NCBI GenBank assembly: GCA_030407005.1
Contig: JAUDYN010000003.1
Span: forward strand, 3,348,001-3,412,000
Reading direction: 5' to 3'
Origin: Desarmillaria ectypa
Taxonomy: Eukaryota > Basidiomycota > Agaricomycetes > Agaricales > Physalacriaceae
DNA length: 64,000 bases
Shown here: piece after piece, positions 42,147-55,267 of the stretch
Position numbering within the stretch: position 1 is the first letter of the stretch
Layout: each line of letters starts with the position of its first letter
Made by a program: the position numbers and the translations under genes
The notes under the pieces: generated by a model
Told to the model about the DNA's origin: nothing
The model's database searches: none
Seen by the model: only the letters and a program-made list of their open reading frames with translations

Positions 42147-42938
42147 CTATCTGGTAGTAAATCTAGAACTAGCCTGTAAGAATAACAAAAGATAGAGCAT
42201 CATAATATACAATTTGGCATATCGCAAATCGTGGTATAATTGCAATAATGCAGACAGTCACCAAATGACCGCTGTTCCAACACTGGAGGCCGCGGCAGTA
42301 GAGTCCGATCGGATCTTTCGGACCGGGTCCTGCGCTTGTTTGAACCTACTTGGGACTCCGGTCACCTCCAACTCAGCACCACAATTTACATTCATCGAAC
42401 ACATGGAAACAGATGAAAGTCTAGCAGCTTTGATGCCTCTGATCTACGTCCTTGTCTTCTTAATGTAACGAACTTCTCTCTTGCAAAATTTACGTTCCGC
42501 CGACTGACAGGACTTACTAGTACCGCATCCATCTTCTGGTGCTTCCTGTCGTCCTGTATGGGCCTGTCTCTCCGTCAATTTAGCGCCAATCTCTGGGAAT
42601 ACTGTCTTTTAAGCTCAAGGACTGCGGCTAGAGGTCCACAAGGCATGAGGCGACGCAACCACGCCTTTGGTGAAGAAGAGGTCTGGGAGATGGAATACAG
42701 AGGGCGGGGCGGATGATTTTGGACATTATCGTGTTCAAAAACTCGTAGAAGAAGGATATATTATTTGACCAGGATCCGCGTGCATTCTTCGATTGGTTCT
42801 GTTTGTTCCCTGGGGTATAAATACGAGTACGCGTTGGTTTGCCCGCCTTTACGCGTCTTTGATACAAACCACCACATCCATTCTATCGTTTCTTCATTGC
42901 TATCACCTCGCCTTGGCTATTACTCTGCATATACAATC
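42147..42938. other. Intergenic, about 790 bp
   Basis: Upstream region of the secreted protein gene; includes TATAAATA near 42815, about 120 bp before its start codon. No gene recognised in the rest. Confidence 0.4.
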
Positions 42939-43921
42939 ATGAAAATTTCATCCAGTTCATCGCTCCTCTTTGCTACTCTCGCCATTTCGTCGTCGTCGTC
43001 GAGTCTCGCTGCGCCTACTGGTGACACTTCCCAGGCTGAAACTGGCTTCCCAAATTCCTCGAGCAACCACCATATAGCGTCGCGGCGTGGCTCCTTCAAT
43101 ATGGCTAGGTCAGACGCGAAAAGTAGTACGTAGTCTTCGCATATCTGATCATATGCGCGTTTTTTTAATTCATCTCCGCAGCAAGAACCTCTGTGCAGAA
43201 GCGCGACATTATCGGTGCCATCATTTGTCCTGTCGAAGGCCTCGTTCCTCTCGTTGGTTCAATTCTCAATCCACTTCTCGGAAATCCCTGTTCATCCCAG
43301 AGTGCGGCATCAGCAGAGGCAGTGGAGGGATTGGCCACCAATGAGTCGTCTTCGTCAAGCGCTTCGGATGAGCCAGCTCAGGGCGCATCTTCAACGCCAA
43401 CACTGCCAGCGCAGCCGCCTAACACGCCAAAGTCATCTGCAGCCGATACAATGCCCTCGTCTTCGCCCTCGCCGTCTTCTCCGCCCTCCCAGCGCCGGGA
43501 TGTTCCTACCAGTCTTCGTGGACATTCGTTGCCGCTAAGGGCTGTTTCCGCAGATGCCGTCAAAAAGACATCGGATTCCGCTTCGTCTACATCTCCTACG
43601 ACAGAGCCATCGAAGGCGGGAGCTGACCCTGCTGAAGGCCACTCGGCTGGATCGTCGGCTGGCGTACCCACCGCTGAGACTGTAGAAACGCCGGTCAACC
43701 CTCCGGCCGACCTCCCAGTCAGCCCTTTGGAAGCGCCGGTCAAGCCTTCGGAAGCGCCAGTCAGCCCTCCAGCCGGCCTTCCAGTCAACCATTCGGCGCT
43801 GTCAGGTCAGGTACCAGTACAGGAACCACTAGGAGGCAAAGTCCCGAACGTACCGAACGCACCAGTTGGAACGCCGGGTCCTGAGCCATCAAAGCGATTC
43901 AGTGGTGAGCCTGAGTGGTGA
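42939..43921 (+). CDS. Secreted Ser/Pro-rich protein with a conserved hydrophobic block
   Basis: Unrecognised family. Exons 42939-43125 and 43182-43921 give 308 residues. A signal peptide (MKISSSSSLLFATLAI, then SSSSSSLAAP) is followed by a short polar part, a dibasic KR site, and the hydrophobic block DIIGAIICPVEGLVPLVGSI leading to LNPLLG. The remainder is rich in Ser, Ala and Pro, with imperfect 11-12-residue repeats in the middle (PVNPPADLPVSP, then PVKPSEAPVSPPAG; about 43690-43790) and further dibasic sites (QRR, SKR). Probably secreted and O-glycosylated. Kex2 could cut it several times, but its parts are too unlike each other to call it a repeat precursor. Neighbours give no clue. Confidence 0.68.
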
Positions 43922-44074
43922 GACATTCAGCTGGGAATTTTTCGTACGACGCTATCATCGTATTCTGCATTGTGTTAGCTAGACAGACACTCGTTTATTT
44001 TACATACCCTAACTAAATTTAATATTGTTATTCGTGTAGCACATGAGGCAAATGTTCCTTCCAGAACAGATTGA

Positions 44075-45395
44075 TCACACAAACTTGATGCTCAGCTTTT
44101 CGTTGCTCCGTTTTTCCATAGAGCCGTCTGCAAGAGTAATAACAGGGCCCGTGAACCAAAAACGGCCACTGATCCAGTAATACCCTGCAGCAAGGGTGAT
44201 TATCTCCCCAACGACAACGATGGTGTAGTTCATGCTCTGGGCGACAGGCGCAGGCGCGGTAGGGAAAAGAAATACAACCATCATGAGAATCATGAATGCG
44301 GTAGCGACAGAGGCCACTGAGTAAGAGAAAGACATACAGCTTTTCCAAGGCTGACTAGCTCAGGTGCGAATGATTGCCCTCCGAAGAAGCGTGCACAATG
44401 TCTATTCCGACAGTGAAACTAGAAGGGAGGGTGTGAGTATGCAATGGAGTGTGTTGCGTTGTGGGCCATACAGAAGGATCGCTACAAATGCCCAGAACGT
44501 TATTATTCCACCAGTTCCCAGGCTGTTTGCGAGTATCTATCAGGTGTTGAGCAATGACGCTCCTGGAAAACCTTGATCGATACAGTATCACGACGGCCAT
44601 AGACTGCTCTATTGGACTGGAAAGGAAAGCGACGAGGTCAGTGCCCATGTTGAAGACCAGACATATGTTGGCGGCTATTAAGTACGTCTGTGAGAAACGC
44701 GTAAACGAAGAACATGCAAGCGATCTCACCTAATACCAGAACGTATCTAGTACTGATGGAGTTCAGGACGGCGAATGGGTCTTCGGACGCGTGTATGCTG
44801 GAACCAAAACTGCCTATGAAGAGAGTTATGCGCATGAGAGCAACAATGAGATATATGCAGACTCGCATGTCGCCCAACATGGAGCGAGAAAGCGCAGGAT
44901 AAAAGCAAATCCATCACTATAATCCGAGACTGTGCAAGTAGTTGGCTGCTGTAAAGATATCACGCACGATTCTCAAAGTGGCCAAGGCGTACTTGACGGT
45001 ATTCTTATACTCTGAAGAGGTAACTATCGGAAGAACGACGATGAACGCGACGAAAACACTACAAAAGATTTATTGGGAATGAAAGCAGGAGGATACACGA
45101 GGACGCATGCGATATTGAGGAAGACGTATAGTGGTTGAAGTCGGGCGATGACTTTCGTCGCTAGTACTGTGTGAGAGACCAGTATGGCACAGATGGTGCC
45201 GCTATGCAGGTATGGATCTTGAAGAGACGATCAATCTGGAAGAATATGAAGCAGGCTAGTAGAAGCTCACACAATGCCCTGGACGACGCCGTTAATACTG
45301 AAAGCCAACCCAAACAGTTCATAACGAGAAAAATCACGTTTGAATTCCTGCTTGTATCCCAGGTGCGCAAGGATGGACTCGTTGGCGCATTCCAT
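44075..45395 (-). pseudogene. APC-family permease copy 2 with internal deletion
   Basis: Copy of 9351-11510. The start MECANESILAHLGYKQEFKRD and FSRYELFGLAFSINGVVQG at 45395 are intact, as are a middle part (NMGTDLVAFLSSPIEQSMAV, about 44600-44660) and the C-terminus (MILMMVVFLFPTAPAPVAQS, RFWFTGPVITL, end 44075). Between GTGGIITFWAFVAILL and FTVGID then ARFFGGQSFAP the segment that carries YKINAYTGTPTN and two helices in copy 1 is missing. The loss removes about 100 residues and leaves too few helices for a working transporter, so I call it a pseudogene. It lies next to GNAT copy 2 region at 47472. Confidence 0.68.
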
Positions 45396-47471
45396 AGAGA
45401 CGAGGGGGGGTAGAGAGGCAGGGGCAAAGGTAGTATTGAACTGTACGGATACCTGTGACTACTATCAGTCTATATTTTGCTTAACGAGAAGACCACGGGG
45501 TGGCTTGAATAAGCTCGCAACTTACTCGCTATCTCGGGAACTTGCCGAGTATTAGATTCATATGTGGGGCTGTTTCGCCGCGTCGGTAACTCTAAAGAGG
45601 TCTACCGACACCCTTGAGTAGGGAATACCGACGTGATGCAGAGCCCACACTTGTCGCACGTGGATAGAGGCATAGGGTCAACAGACGTTGTTGTTTGATA
45701 GAGGCGCGGAACCGTGGCAGATAATGTTACCTACTCCGTTTGTGAAGCCAGAAGTAGAGGAATAGATGTCTATTGGCGCATATCTGCATCAGTCGCTTGT
45801 AAGGGAGTGTATTGGTGACCGCCGCTAGAGTAAGCGGGTTTTTTTTCGAGATGAAGCTCCGGTATTTTTTATACTGTTAAGATGAATCCCCATTAGCGCC
45901 TAACTATTTGAGATTTTATAGGAACCGACGTACAGCTGATTCTACTTACTTATCGGAAGTCCATTGTTGGTTTGGCAAAGACAACAGCATCTTAACCATA
46001 CAAATGCAGGACGTCAGTGTCTGATAGATCTCAGCCATAGGGTATTAAGAGTTGAATCGACATGATCGTTGCTATTCAAGCGAGCTTCATATCCATATTT
46101 GGAAATGGTCCGTGCATGGGCGGCGCCAGTATAAAGTGCAGGATCCGATATCCGAACAACTCATACTTACCTTGATGGCACAAGCCCCTTCATGTATCCG
46201 GGTTTGTGGGCCGTGGAGACCCTTCATAGCACGGCGACCCTGTCCCCAGAGGGTGTCTGCGGCTTGTATAGGCTCAGGCTTATGCACCGTCTAAATATTT
46301 TCCTGTCCCACTTTGGCCACTCTGGCTGGGTGGGCCTCCTTTTTTCTTTGCTGTTTACGAACGAGGACTTCCATTTGGTAGTCTTTGAGTTGCAGCAAAC
46401 CATTTGGAGTTTGGAAGATATTTCACTAGTGGCTGGATGGACTGATGTATTGATGCTTGGGTAACTTCTTTTCTGGTTTGACAGTTCGCATCCGCTCGCA
46501 TTTCGTGATTTTACTGTCAGTAAACATTCTCAGCGATGATATTGTTACGTAGACGTTTCGTTCATGTTATGTTCGGAAGGTGAACATTTGCATATTCGAA
46601 CCTAATCCTCACTTGTCCAGGTTTTACATCACCGCTTTGCCTGCGAATATTCAAAATCATTTGGAAGTCGCGGGAATAGCGCTTATAACTTACGCATGCT
46701 GTCAATTTCAACTGACATCGGTGCCTAGACACGGTCGTATCAATGGATACGCCAATGTATCCTTCGCTGATTATCCAAGAGTCAGCAAGCCTACTTTCTC
46801 TTTCAGCATATTTGAGCTGGTCTTTGGTCTCCGAAGTCCCTTTCTTTTCGAATCCACCGTGACGAGTGGGCAAGCATTAATAATACTCCAAGATGGGGTT
46901 TTCTGACTGCCCACCATGTTGTAGCTCTTCTCTAGGTCGCATGAAGCACTTAAACTCCGCGGTGACGAAGAAAGCACAAGAAGACTAATGCTTAGTGTAG
47001 CCGAGTCCTGATGCCCCGAGTCCCTCCTAGTAGCCGTACTTGAGACTTTACAGAGAATGTCGGCTCGCTGAACGTACGCTCCCCTTCAAATCGTGACGGT
47101 CAGAACCTAAAGACTTTAAGCAGATCGCAACATGGAAAATTCCTGGTACTTATCTAACGACTAGGTTTGCAGCCGGACAGGCAATGGGTGTCATTGTCAT
47201 TTGCAGCTTTATCATCGCGTCTTCCCGGATGATCATAGCTTGGGCTGGGCTCCTGCGGCATGTTGGATTCACGCTTCAGAATCAGTGCGGCTTTTTCTAT
47301 TGATACGACAGACATTATTGATGCTCTAGATTAGATATTCATGGGGAATGTGAGGGAGACATCTTCCGCTGCTGCAACGAGTACTGTTCAACTTCGTCAA
47401 TATATACCGGGGTCCACCTGGCGTTTACTCATAAAATAATGGCTGTTAATTATAAAGGAGTGGCCGTTTCT
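45396..47471. other. Intergenic, about 2.1 kb
   Basis: Several ORFs of 60-108 codons on both strands (for example 46562-46906) lack motifs and overlap each other. No gene, RNA or repeat could be supported. May hold decayed sequence of the permease-GNAT locus. Confidence 0.4.
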
Positions 47472-48444
47472 TCAGTAAGACATCATCGCCCACATAGGAA
47501 AGCCAGACTTCCCGACGTAACCTTCGACGTAATGTGCTTCCTCATTTAACGTCTCAAATCCACACTTCTGATAAAATTCAAGCTGGACAGGTATTCCTGC
47601 ATCGTGAGCAGCTGTTGTGTGTGACCTTTCTTTAACGTGGACGTACATTCTTTGGGTTTTCTACCTCGAGACACATCTTCGCATTGCCCTTCTGTGGAAC
47701 ACTCAGACCATGGTAGACGATCACAAACGCACATAGTACCTTGTCCCGAATCGCGTCGATTAGCATAGCGGCCAAGCCTCGACGACGATACGATTTGCGG
47801 GTTCCTATCCACTGAAGGTGCCAGGCCGCTTTCTTCAACCCCTCTCCGAATTCATTCTCGGCAAATGCAATATATTCTGGGAGGAACTTGTACCAGAGGG
47901 TGTCACACTTTCAACAAATCCGACATATTTTTGTGTGACTCACTCTGGTGTGCCACCATTCGCCAAGCATAGGGTACAGACTGGCCATGAAGGGGTTCAC
48001 TGCCTTGCCTTTCTCAGTGCTAACATAGTGAGCGAAGTACTGGCATCTAAACAAGGAGACGCTTACTCCTCATACAGCTCGCGATTCGGAGGGAACCAAA
48101 CGGCGCTGGCTACGACTTTGCCTTTCGTAGTCTCTTCGACGACGTAGACCTCGCCCGAGAGAAACCCTGAAATGACGACAGAGCGGTTTAGATGATGATA
48201 TGCATCTGCCTTCCCTCCAGTCAGAGTACGGGCAAAATCATCTATCGTAGATTCATCTTCTGACATGATAGAATATTACAGCGGCATGAGTACCTTCCGC
48301 GAATGCATCTTTGAAGCATTCTACGACTTCGTTGAACTTAATGGACTCTGTAAAAAATATAAAATCAGTGGTGACTTGAATCTAAACGGTCTAACTGGTA
48401 CCTGGCGCCTCGGTTAGCCTTCTGACTGCAAAGCTCGACGACAT
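47472..48444 (-). CDS. GNAT-family N-acetyltransferase (copy 2)
   Basis: Paralog of 12839-13811. Start MSSSFAVRRLTEAP at 48444, intron, ESIKFNEVVECFKDAFAE, then DDFARTLTGGKADAYHHLNR, SGFLSGEVYVVEE, ASAVWFPPNRELYEE, FMASLYPMLGEWW, the acetyl-CoA loop HLQWIGTRKSYRRRGLAAML and LEFYQKCGFETL, ending GFPMWAMMSY at 47472. About six exons with clean GT...AG borders; this copy looks intact, in contrast to the permease copy beside it. Substrate unknown. Confidence 0.8.
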
Positions 48445-49512
48445 GGAATCAACGCGGGCATTGAGACCGACGTCTCTGCTATATATGCTCCTATGCCTCG
48501 TGGGATGTATTTGATTAGAAGGGTATGAGTCTCGCCGATCCCCTTCGCCATGCACTTACCTGTGGCGCTCATACCTAAAAGTAGGGTGTACGGCCATTGA
48601 ATCGCTTTATCATGACGCCTTTTTCGGGAAGGTGCCCGTACCAGCCTGTTTGTAATTGTCTCTCGAAACGTAACGTCTAATCTCTGAACCAGGCTATACT
48701 CCGAATCTTGAAAGTGTCTGGATTCCCCGCATACCCAAATCTCTCCAGAAAATGAAAAACCTCGACGCTGCACCCACTGTTCCTCCGTGATAGAAGGCTA
48801 GCGTTTGTAAACACATTCCCTTCCACTGCTGATTTTCACGTAAAATTTGTCAAATCTGCTGTGTCTCGTGGTTGATCGTCAGGACTTCAAATAGGACATC
48901 GCCCTTCGCTCGGATACGCCACTGTATTCACCAGCGAGCACCTTACGATAATGGGCCTCTCCGCTTCCGAATCGCGATAGCTTCGCTGTGTGCTCCGCCA
49001 TCTTACACCGTGGCTTTCGGAAATTTGAACGCCAGCCTCTTCCTCCGGCCGCTTGTAGATTCCTCGTCACGTTACCTTCGTACAGTGGTACCACCTGCGG
49101 TCTCCTGATACGAAATGCGTGGACCAAACTATTGCTGGAATCTACGAGTAAGCGCTACCGCGTTACCCCGACCCCTTCTAATGGAACGTCTAGCAGTTTA
49201 TATCATGACTTGCTTGCATCCCACCTACTCTTGGCAGATCTCTAGGTCAGCAGTACTGCATCCCGTTTATGTCCTGCACGACCTCAAACAAGTTTCCTTC
49301 TTCCTAGATAAGAGGCCCTCCCCGTCGCGGGATGATTAAACGGCATTTTTCTCCTAACCGGTTCTGCTCTCGAGCGACGACACGTCAAGCGTAGCTCGGT
49401 ACAGTAACGTTCTCATTGTTCAATAAATAGGTTATCCGACTTTAAGATCACGAAGCCCTCTCCTAGATGCCAGCCCTAAAAATAGGACAACACATTTGCG
49501 ATATTCATCTTA
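48445..49512. other. Intergenic, about 1.1 kb
   Basis: Upstream of GNAT copy 2 and downstream of the CDF gene. Overlapping short ORFs only (for example 48879-49127 on minus and 48988-49245 on plus). No motif seen. Confidence 0.4.
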
Positions 49513-51383
49513 CTATTGAATCATGAATTCTTCGATGTTCCTGAAACGTGCGTGAGACCAATCCTCTCGCAAGCCAAGAAAGGACAGACTCACCGGTGTA
49601 TGTGTCGTCTCATAGTCAACGTGCACAAAAGCCCGTTCAACATTAGGCAGCTCCTCGATCTTGTCTTGCAATTGTTGACTAATGTCATGGGCTTTGTACA
49701 ACGGAGTTGTCGCATCCATGACAATGTCAATCTCGACAAAATAATCCGGACCACTCTACCAGTCCGGTGAGGTGAAAGCCGAAATCATCCCCAAGGAACT
49801 CACATGATACGCCCGAACAGTATCTATTTTCTGAATATCGTCGTTGAAAGTCATCGAATTGTATATTAACAACTGTAGAAACTCGCGCGGTGCTGATTTT
49901 CCAGCTAACAGCTCGAATTGTCCATATATTGTTTTTGACCATGAGATAATGATGCCAAGGCCGATCTAATTCAGTGTCAATAGCCGCGAGTATCAATCGT
50001 GTAACATCGCTTACGATGATGGCTCCCATGGGATCAAGGTCTGCTTAATAAGTCAAAATCTACCCAGCGTTATGAGAAAAAGGACACGCACACCATCTTA
50101 ATTTGCTACCGCCGGTAGACATGAGAATACCTTTAGGAACATGGTCTCGCATCGCAGTCGGATGAATGAGATGGACGCACCAAAGGTATTGATCCACAAG
50201 TCGTTACGGTGATCTTCCCAGAGCACTCGCACTTGGCTTGAGTTCTTGCGGAACGGATAGCATAGCAGAAATAACATAAATTTCACGCCTCATCTTTCTA
50301 GTTAACTCGCGGTTATGCGAGAAGTGAAAACACGGCGCACCTAGGGCGGAGGCCACCGCAATAATGGAGGGCAGATGGAAGGCTTTCAAATTATCGTTTG
50401 ACTTTGATATAAGCGACCGGACAGCTTCCACGACAACGATAAGATTTACACAAGCCATTCTGCATCGTGTTAGAAAATTCCCAGACATGGCAGAAGAGAC
50501 AGACGTCGTACAAAGAACCTGTTCAGAATAATCAGAACAACGACCATTGATTACGAATTCACGGGAACTAACCGTATACGACATTCCCAATGTTTTCCAG
50601 CCGGGCACCGCCTACAGGCCATTTGCTACTATCGAGCCTTTCAGCTTTCCGATGTAACCAGACCAGAAGAATATTGCTGCCAATGTCAAAAACGGAATCT
50701 ATCCCGGTAGCCAGGAGCGACAGAGAGAGCGACGAGACAGCAGCGTACACTACCATGATAGGTTTGAGTCATTAGAAAGGCATCGTCATGTGTTTGGACC
50801 TACTCTGAATGACGCACAGCACGAGATTTGAGAGTAGACTTGCCCATACCGCTATCTTGACCTGAAAAAAAAAGCATAAGCTTGCAAGTCCCAATATCAT
50901 GCAAAGGGCAAAGGGACAGACGAAAAGTCGTGCTGAATCTTCCTCGTCCTTTGCTTCAATCGTATGTTTTTCCATAGGTTTCAGCAAATAAGAGATGAGC
51001 TAAAAACACTAAACGGTCAGACGACGACAAGGAAGCGCGTGGACTTCGAACTGACATCATTCTGCTTATTCTGATACTTCACGATCGCCTTGCCCTTTTT
51101 CCTACGTCGGATTTCCTCCAGTTGAGAATCGGACCTTAGACCTTCTCGCAGGTTATATGGGTCAGTTGCCAGTCTCGTCGACGATGCCTGCTCGACGTCG
51201 GCCTGAAATCCGTCCTCGCTGCTCAAATTCGACTTCTGATCGGTGCCCAGCGTATTGGGATCCTAAGTAGTGGGCGGACCCGTAAGTTCGGGTTTGCGCG
51301 ATGAAATATGATGCGCTCACATTCGATGCCGACAGGCTCCTTGTAGGCGTCGGGGGCTCTGAGACCTTTGAATCAATGAGCAT
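49513..51383 (-). CDS. CDF-family cation efflux transporter, Mn-type
   Basis: Cation diffusion facilitator that exports divalent metal from the cytosol. Start at 51383 (MLIDSKVSEPPTPTRSLSAS), then a cytosolic region ending EIRRRKKGKAIVKYQNKQND. Helices include AVWASLLSNLVLCVIQ. The metal site in helix 2 reads GIDSVFDIGSN (DxxxD) and the helix 5 site reads WEDHRNDLWIN (DxxxD). Two DxxxD motifs mark the manganese branch; zinc CDFs have HxxxD. The cytosolic C-terminal domain has TPLYKAHDISQQLQDKIEEL and PNVERAFVHVDYETTHTP, ending at 49513. About eight introns. Likely vacuolar or Golgi membrane. Conserved and intact-looking. Confidence 0.83.
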
Positions 51384-51772
51384 AAGTGCATGAGAGAAAA
51401 GATAACAGGAGAAATCATTTGCTGTGAAGTACAGTGGGAAACCGGGAGAAACCCGAAACAGTGGATCCCAAGCTGACAGCAAGTGAATCTGATCAACGAA
51501 ATCTGAGTTACCGTACCATTGGATCCTATCTTAAATTCAACGTGGTTCAAGACGCAGAAGACGAGGGCAACGTCTGTGTCTGCCAGATCAGTCGCCGGGG
51601 TAGAGAACAGAGAGATAATTTTCGGCTTGATGGCTGATTTTTGTTCTCCGTCCAAATTGTGCCTTGAAGCAACCTCCCATAGTCACTAGGCGGAAAATAT
51701 TACAAAATAATTGTTTGATCATTATCAAGGTGAAAACAGAATACTTGGCCTCGGATGCTCTTCTCTGATAAC

Positions 51773-54277
51773 TTATATAGCCACATCCGACAACACTTCG
51801 CCGGCAATCACAGGATCCCCTTTGACTTCATCGACAGCTTTTGTTCCATCGCTCCCAACCTGGCCATCAGATTTTTCTTCACTGCGTAGATAGAGGACTA
51901 CGCCCCTCCGACTCCTGTGGTCTGCCATGTTTACGGGCCACTCCCAATCATCCGTGGAAATTTCGCTTATCAGGTGTCTGAACAGCACAGCGTGATCAGA
52001 AAATGTCAGTGGAAGATACGCGAGCACTCACGCCTCAAGCAGATGATCCTCCAGCTCGCGACCTCTATACCTCAAAACATTACAGTGACTGCAAGCAAAT
52101 TTCTCCGACGAATAGCAGCGGTACCCACGCTCCTTCTCTGACTTTTCGAGAATTTTGACTTGTTTGATCTCTTCAGGGTCCTCAAGGAGCGTCCAGCCGT
52201 TTTCACTAGCAGCTGTGTATCCAGAATGGCACTTTTTAAGAGAAATAAGACTGCGATACGCATTTGGTGAGAAGAACTCACCGCTGCGTTTCGCCATCGC
52301 ATGACATACTTGGCGTCATCTGTGTTACTGCTACTGCAATGATTGCATATTACACGACAGTCTAGTGCGTCCATATCCTCGTGCGTCGCAGTTTCTGGGT
52401 CTAAGCCACAAGTCTTGATGAGATACTTCACCTTTTTGAATGATTCTTGATTAACCGTGAAATGGCTTGCGGACCAAGCCGCGCTAGAGGAAATATGCCT
52501 CAGCGCGTAGGGCTTCCAGTCTTCAGGATTTAAGCTTTTGTAAGGTTGCCATAACGAGCAGCAATGAGCTAAAACATAAGGATATTGGCAGATTTCGCCG
52601 CAATGCTTGCAGGTGAAGACGGTTGTGGCAAGGTTGATGTCTGGTTTTAAACCGGCTTTCTTCATCACTTTCAGGAGTTCGAAAGTCTGGACCTCTCGCC
52701 ATTTCGATGCAACACCAGGAAGATGGACCCACATGGCCTGCAGTGAATCGGTAATAGACAAGTTTAGTGGTGTGTCGAAGAAAAGTGTAGAAAAGGGTTC
52801 CTGGATTACCACATCACCCGACTTAGGGAGGATAGGAAGCAAGGGTTCGTTCCGCGTAACGTCGGAATAGGCCTCTTCAAATAAATCAGCCCTTTTTTCA
52901 ACAGCGCTAATCATCTCCTTCTTTAGTCTAGCGGACTTGTACTGCTCTGCTAGAGCGATGACGTCATCTGACATGTTGGACCAAGCTTCCACACCAAGCC
53001 TCAACATTCAATTGCATGGAAGTGGGAGATACAAGGCATACCTCGTTCGGTTAATGCCCTTGGCTGCCGCATATACTTTTTCCAACGCAATTCATCGATA
53101 AAGTCAGGATTTTTCACTTCGTCGTCCCATCCTAAGGCGGTCAAGCGTTCAACGACACTTAAAGCAGGAATTTAGACTGGGAGACAACCAAATGCAACAG
53201 AAATTTAGAGATACCCTTCAAACCTCTGGACGCGGGCGGTTTCAAGCTCGTTGGTGCGATCTTCTGCGCGTCTCTCAGTCCAAATTTCGCATTGCCGTGC
53301 ATGCTACGATTGTTGATGAGATGAAGGAAATGAAAATATTGCAGAAGGACGTACAGAACGCAGTTGTTTGTATGCAGCCTCCCTCTCCGTTCTCCAAGCC
53401 CCCAGCTTGGTCTTGTCCTCGCCGAAGGAATCAGATTTCTCGCGCAGAGATTCGATAGCTGGTGCATAGGAATAACGGTAGTATCGATGTCCTGCAATGA
53501 ATAAGCTCGAGCGAGGATGCCAGTATAAGAAACGCTTACGTCCGGAGGCACACCTGAACTCGAAACTGGGAGCTAAAGCACAAAATTCATCGAAGCGGTT
53601 GAACACGAAGCTACGAGGATCTATAAGAGAAATAAGATTAAAACAGGGAAAGCATACAGATCCGAAGTCTCTAGGCATTTTCGGCAATATTTGGTCCTTG
53701 ACTCCCATTGCACAAACTTCGTCGGGTGCAAACAGTTCTGCCAATGATGTGAGACCGCTGAAAGAAATATAAGAGTGGACATCGCTCACACTACAGTGTT
53801 TATCAAAGGCTAAATGAGCAAACTTGGGTTCACTCAGGTCCTCTGGTAACGGCGGCAACCCTTCAACGTTTTCTCGTGCTCTCTTCCAAACAAAAGAGGA
53901 AGAGCGCTGAAGCAGAAGCGCACGAAGGTCTTTGGTTGTCCGAGAAAGTCGGAGGAGGTCAAGAGGGTCGAGGTTGGAGAAAACCTAAAGAAAAGTAATT
54001 GTGGCTTAGCCGCAGCGTAAAACTACGCTAGACATGCCTCGAAAAGTACGTCCAAAGGTGTTTCCGCGACCTTTTGGAGGAGCCCGCGTAGTCGACGACG
54101 CTTTGGAGCAGCTTGGGTAACATTTTCTTCATTTTGGTTGACTTTCTTGACGCGAGGCTTCTTCTTGATAGGGGTATCGCCTGCATAATCTTTGCTGTGA
54201 TCATCTTCAGGTTCGGATTCGGAGTCCTTGTAAGTCTTCTTAGTTGATGAACGCTGAGACCGTCGCAAAGGAGCCAT
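51773..54277 (-). CDS. Agaric F-box protein
   Basis: Predicted substrate adaptor of an SCF ubiquitin ligase. Start MAPLRRSQRSSTKKTYKDSE at 54277, a basic/acidic tail-like N-terminus, then the F-box (VAETPLDVLFEACLA, intron, VFSNLDPLDLLRLSRTTKDL, VWKRARENVEGLPPLPEDLS). Downstream are Cys pairs (CKHCGEIC, CRVICNHC, CSHC) that may bind zinc, and KWREVQTFELLKVMKKAGLK. The last exon ends at 51773. The family is greatly expanded in agaric genomes with variable C-terminal parts. The paralog at 55268-57777 is decayed. Substrate unknown. Confidence 0.78.
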
Positions 54278-55267
54278 GATGGACAATGGGCAGAAGGTGG
54301 ACGTTGGTTTAAAACGCAACGACACAAATTAGAAATGAAACTTGTTTGTTGGGATAGCAATCCCGAGCGAGTACGAGAATGTACTCGAAGATTCGGCATT
54401 AATCAGCGGCAGCTGATTTGGACTGTGATCTAGACTTATATAGTAATTTGTAGTAAATTCTCGGAGTAGTACAAACTGTATTTAAGTACAACGTCTCTCT
54501 CTCTCTCGGCTAATTAATTCTCTTTTGCTCAGCTACAACATTGTTCCACGCACACGTGATCGCAGCCGCGCTATTGTTGTTCCAAAAAGGTAAAGTGGCA
54601 AAGGTGAAGTTCGGAGGGATCCTCCAGGAAGCTCCTCATGGCCAGAGATAATGTATACAAGCATTCTGAAAAAAAGATGAAAGAATGTTTCAGATAAGTC
54701 TGTCACGATCTTTGCATATTTAATATTGGGCCTTTCGTCAGTACATGAGTGCTTGGAGCCATGCGCATGATAAAGAAGATGGCGGGGTATTGCACGATAC
54801 GTGATATTATGGAAAAAACACTTGTTGAATGCAGTGAAGGAAGCTCTCTGTAACGGAGGTCAAAGAACGAGACAGTGTTTGAGATGGCAATTACGAGACC
54901 TTCATCAAATTCGAATGCATGTTGAACACTGTTCACGCTGTATAAATCGTGTTGCATCATCTGAGTCTCAGCTGTTTACTCCAAGGCGAAAGAGTGGAGA
55001 GGATGAATGATGTGTCTCTGTCACTGAAAAATTCAGTGATGGATACAATCTGAGTTGACATACCATGGTCTATCTCTACTGGACCTATCGTCATATGAGA
55101 ATGCGGTATATGCATTTATCTGCTAGTGCGGTTGGGAATGGAGAAATGTGTTTTCAGCTTTTCATTCTCCGACCAAATGCAGTGCTCAACACCAGCAACT
55201 ACATAATTACTTACGATCATTGTCCAGTGAGTTTAGATATACTTATTTAGCGCTAGTACTGGAAGCG
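54278..55267. other. Intergenic, about 1 kb
   Basis: Contains a (CT)n tract at 54495-54506. No motif-bearing ORF seen; it separates the F-box gene from its decayed copy. Confidence 0.4.
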
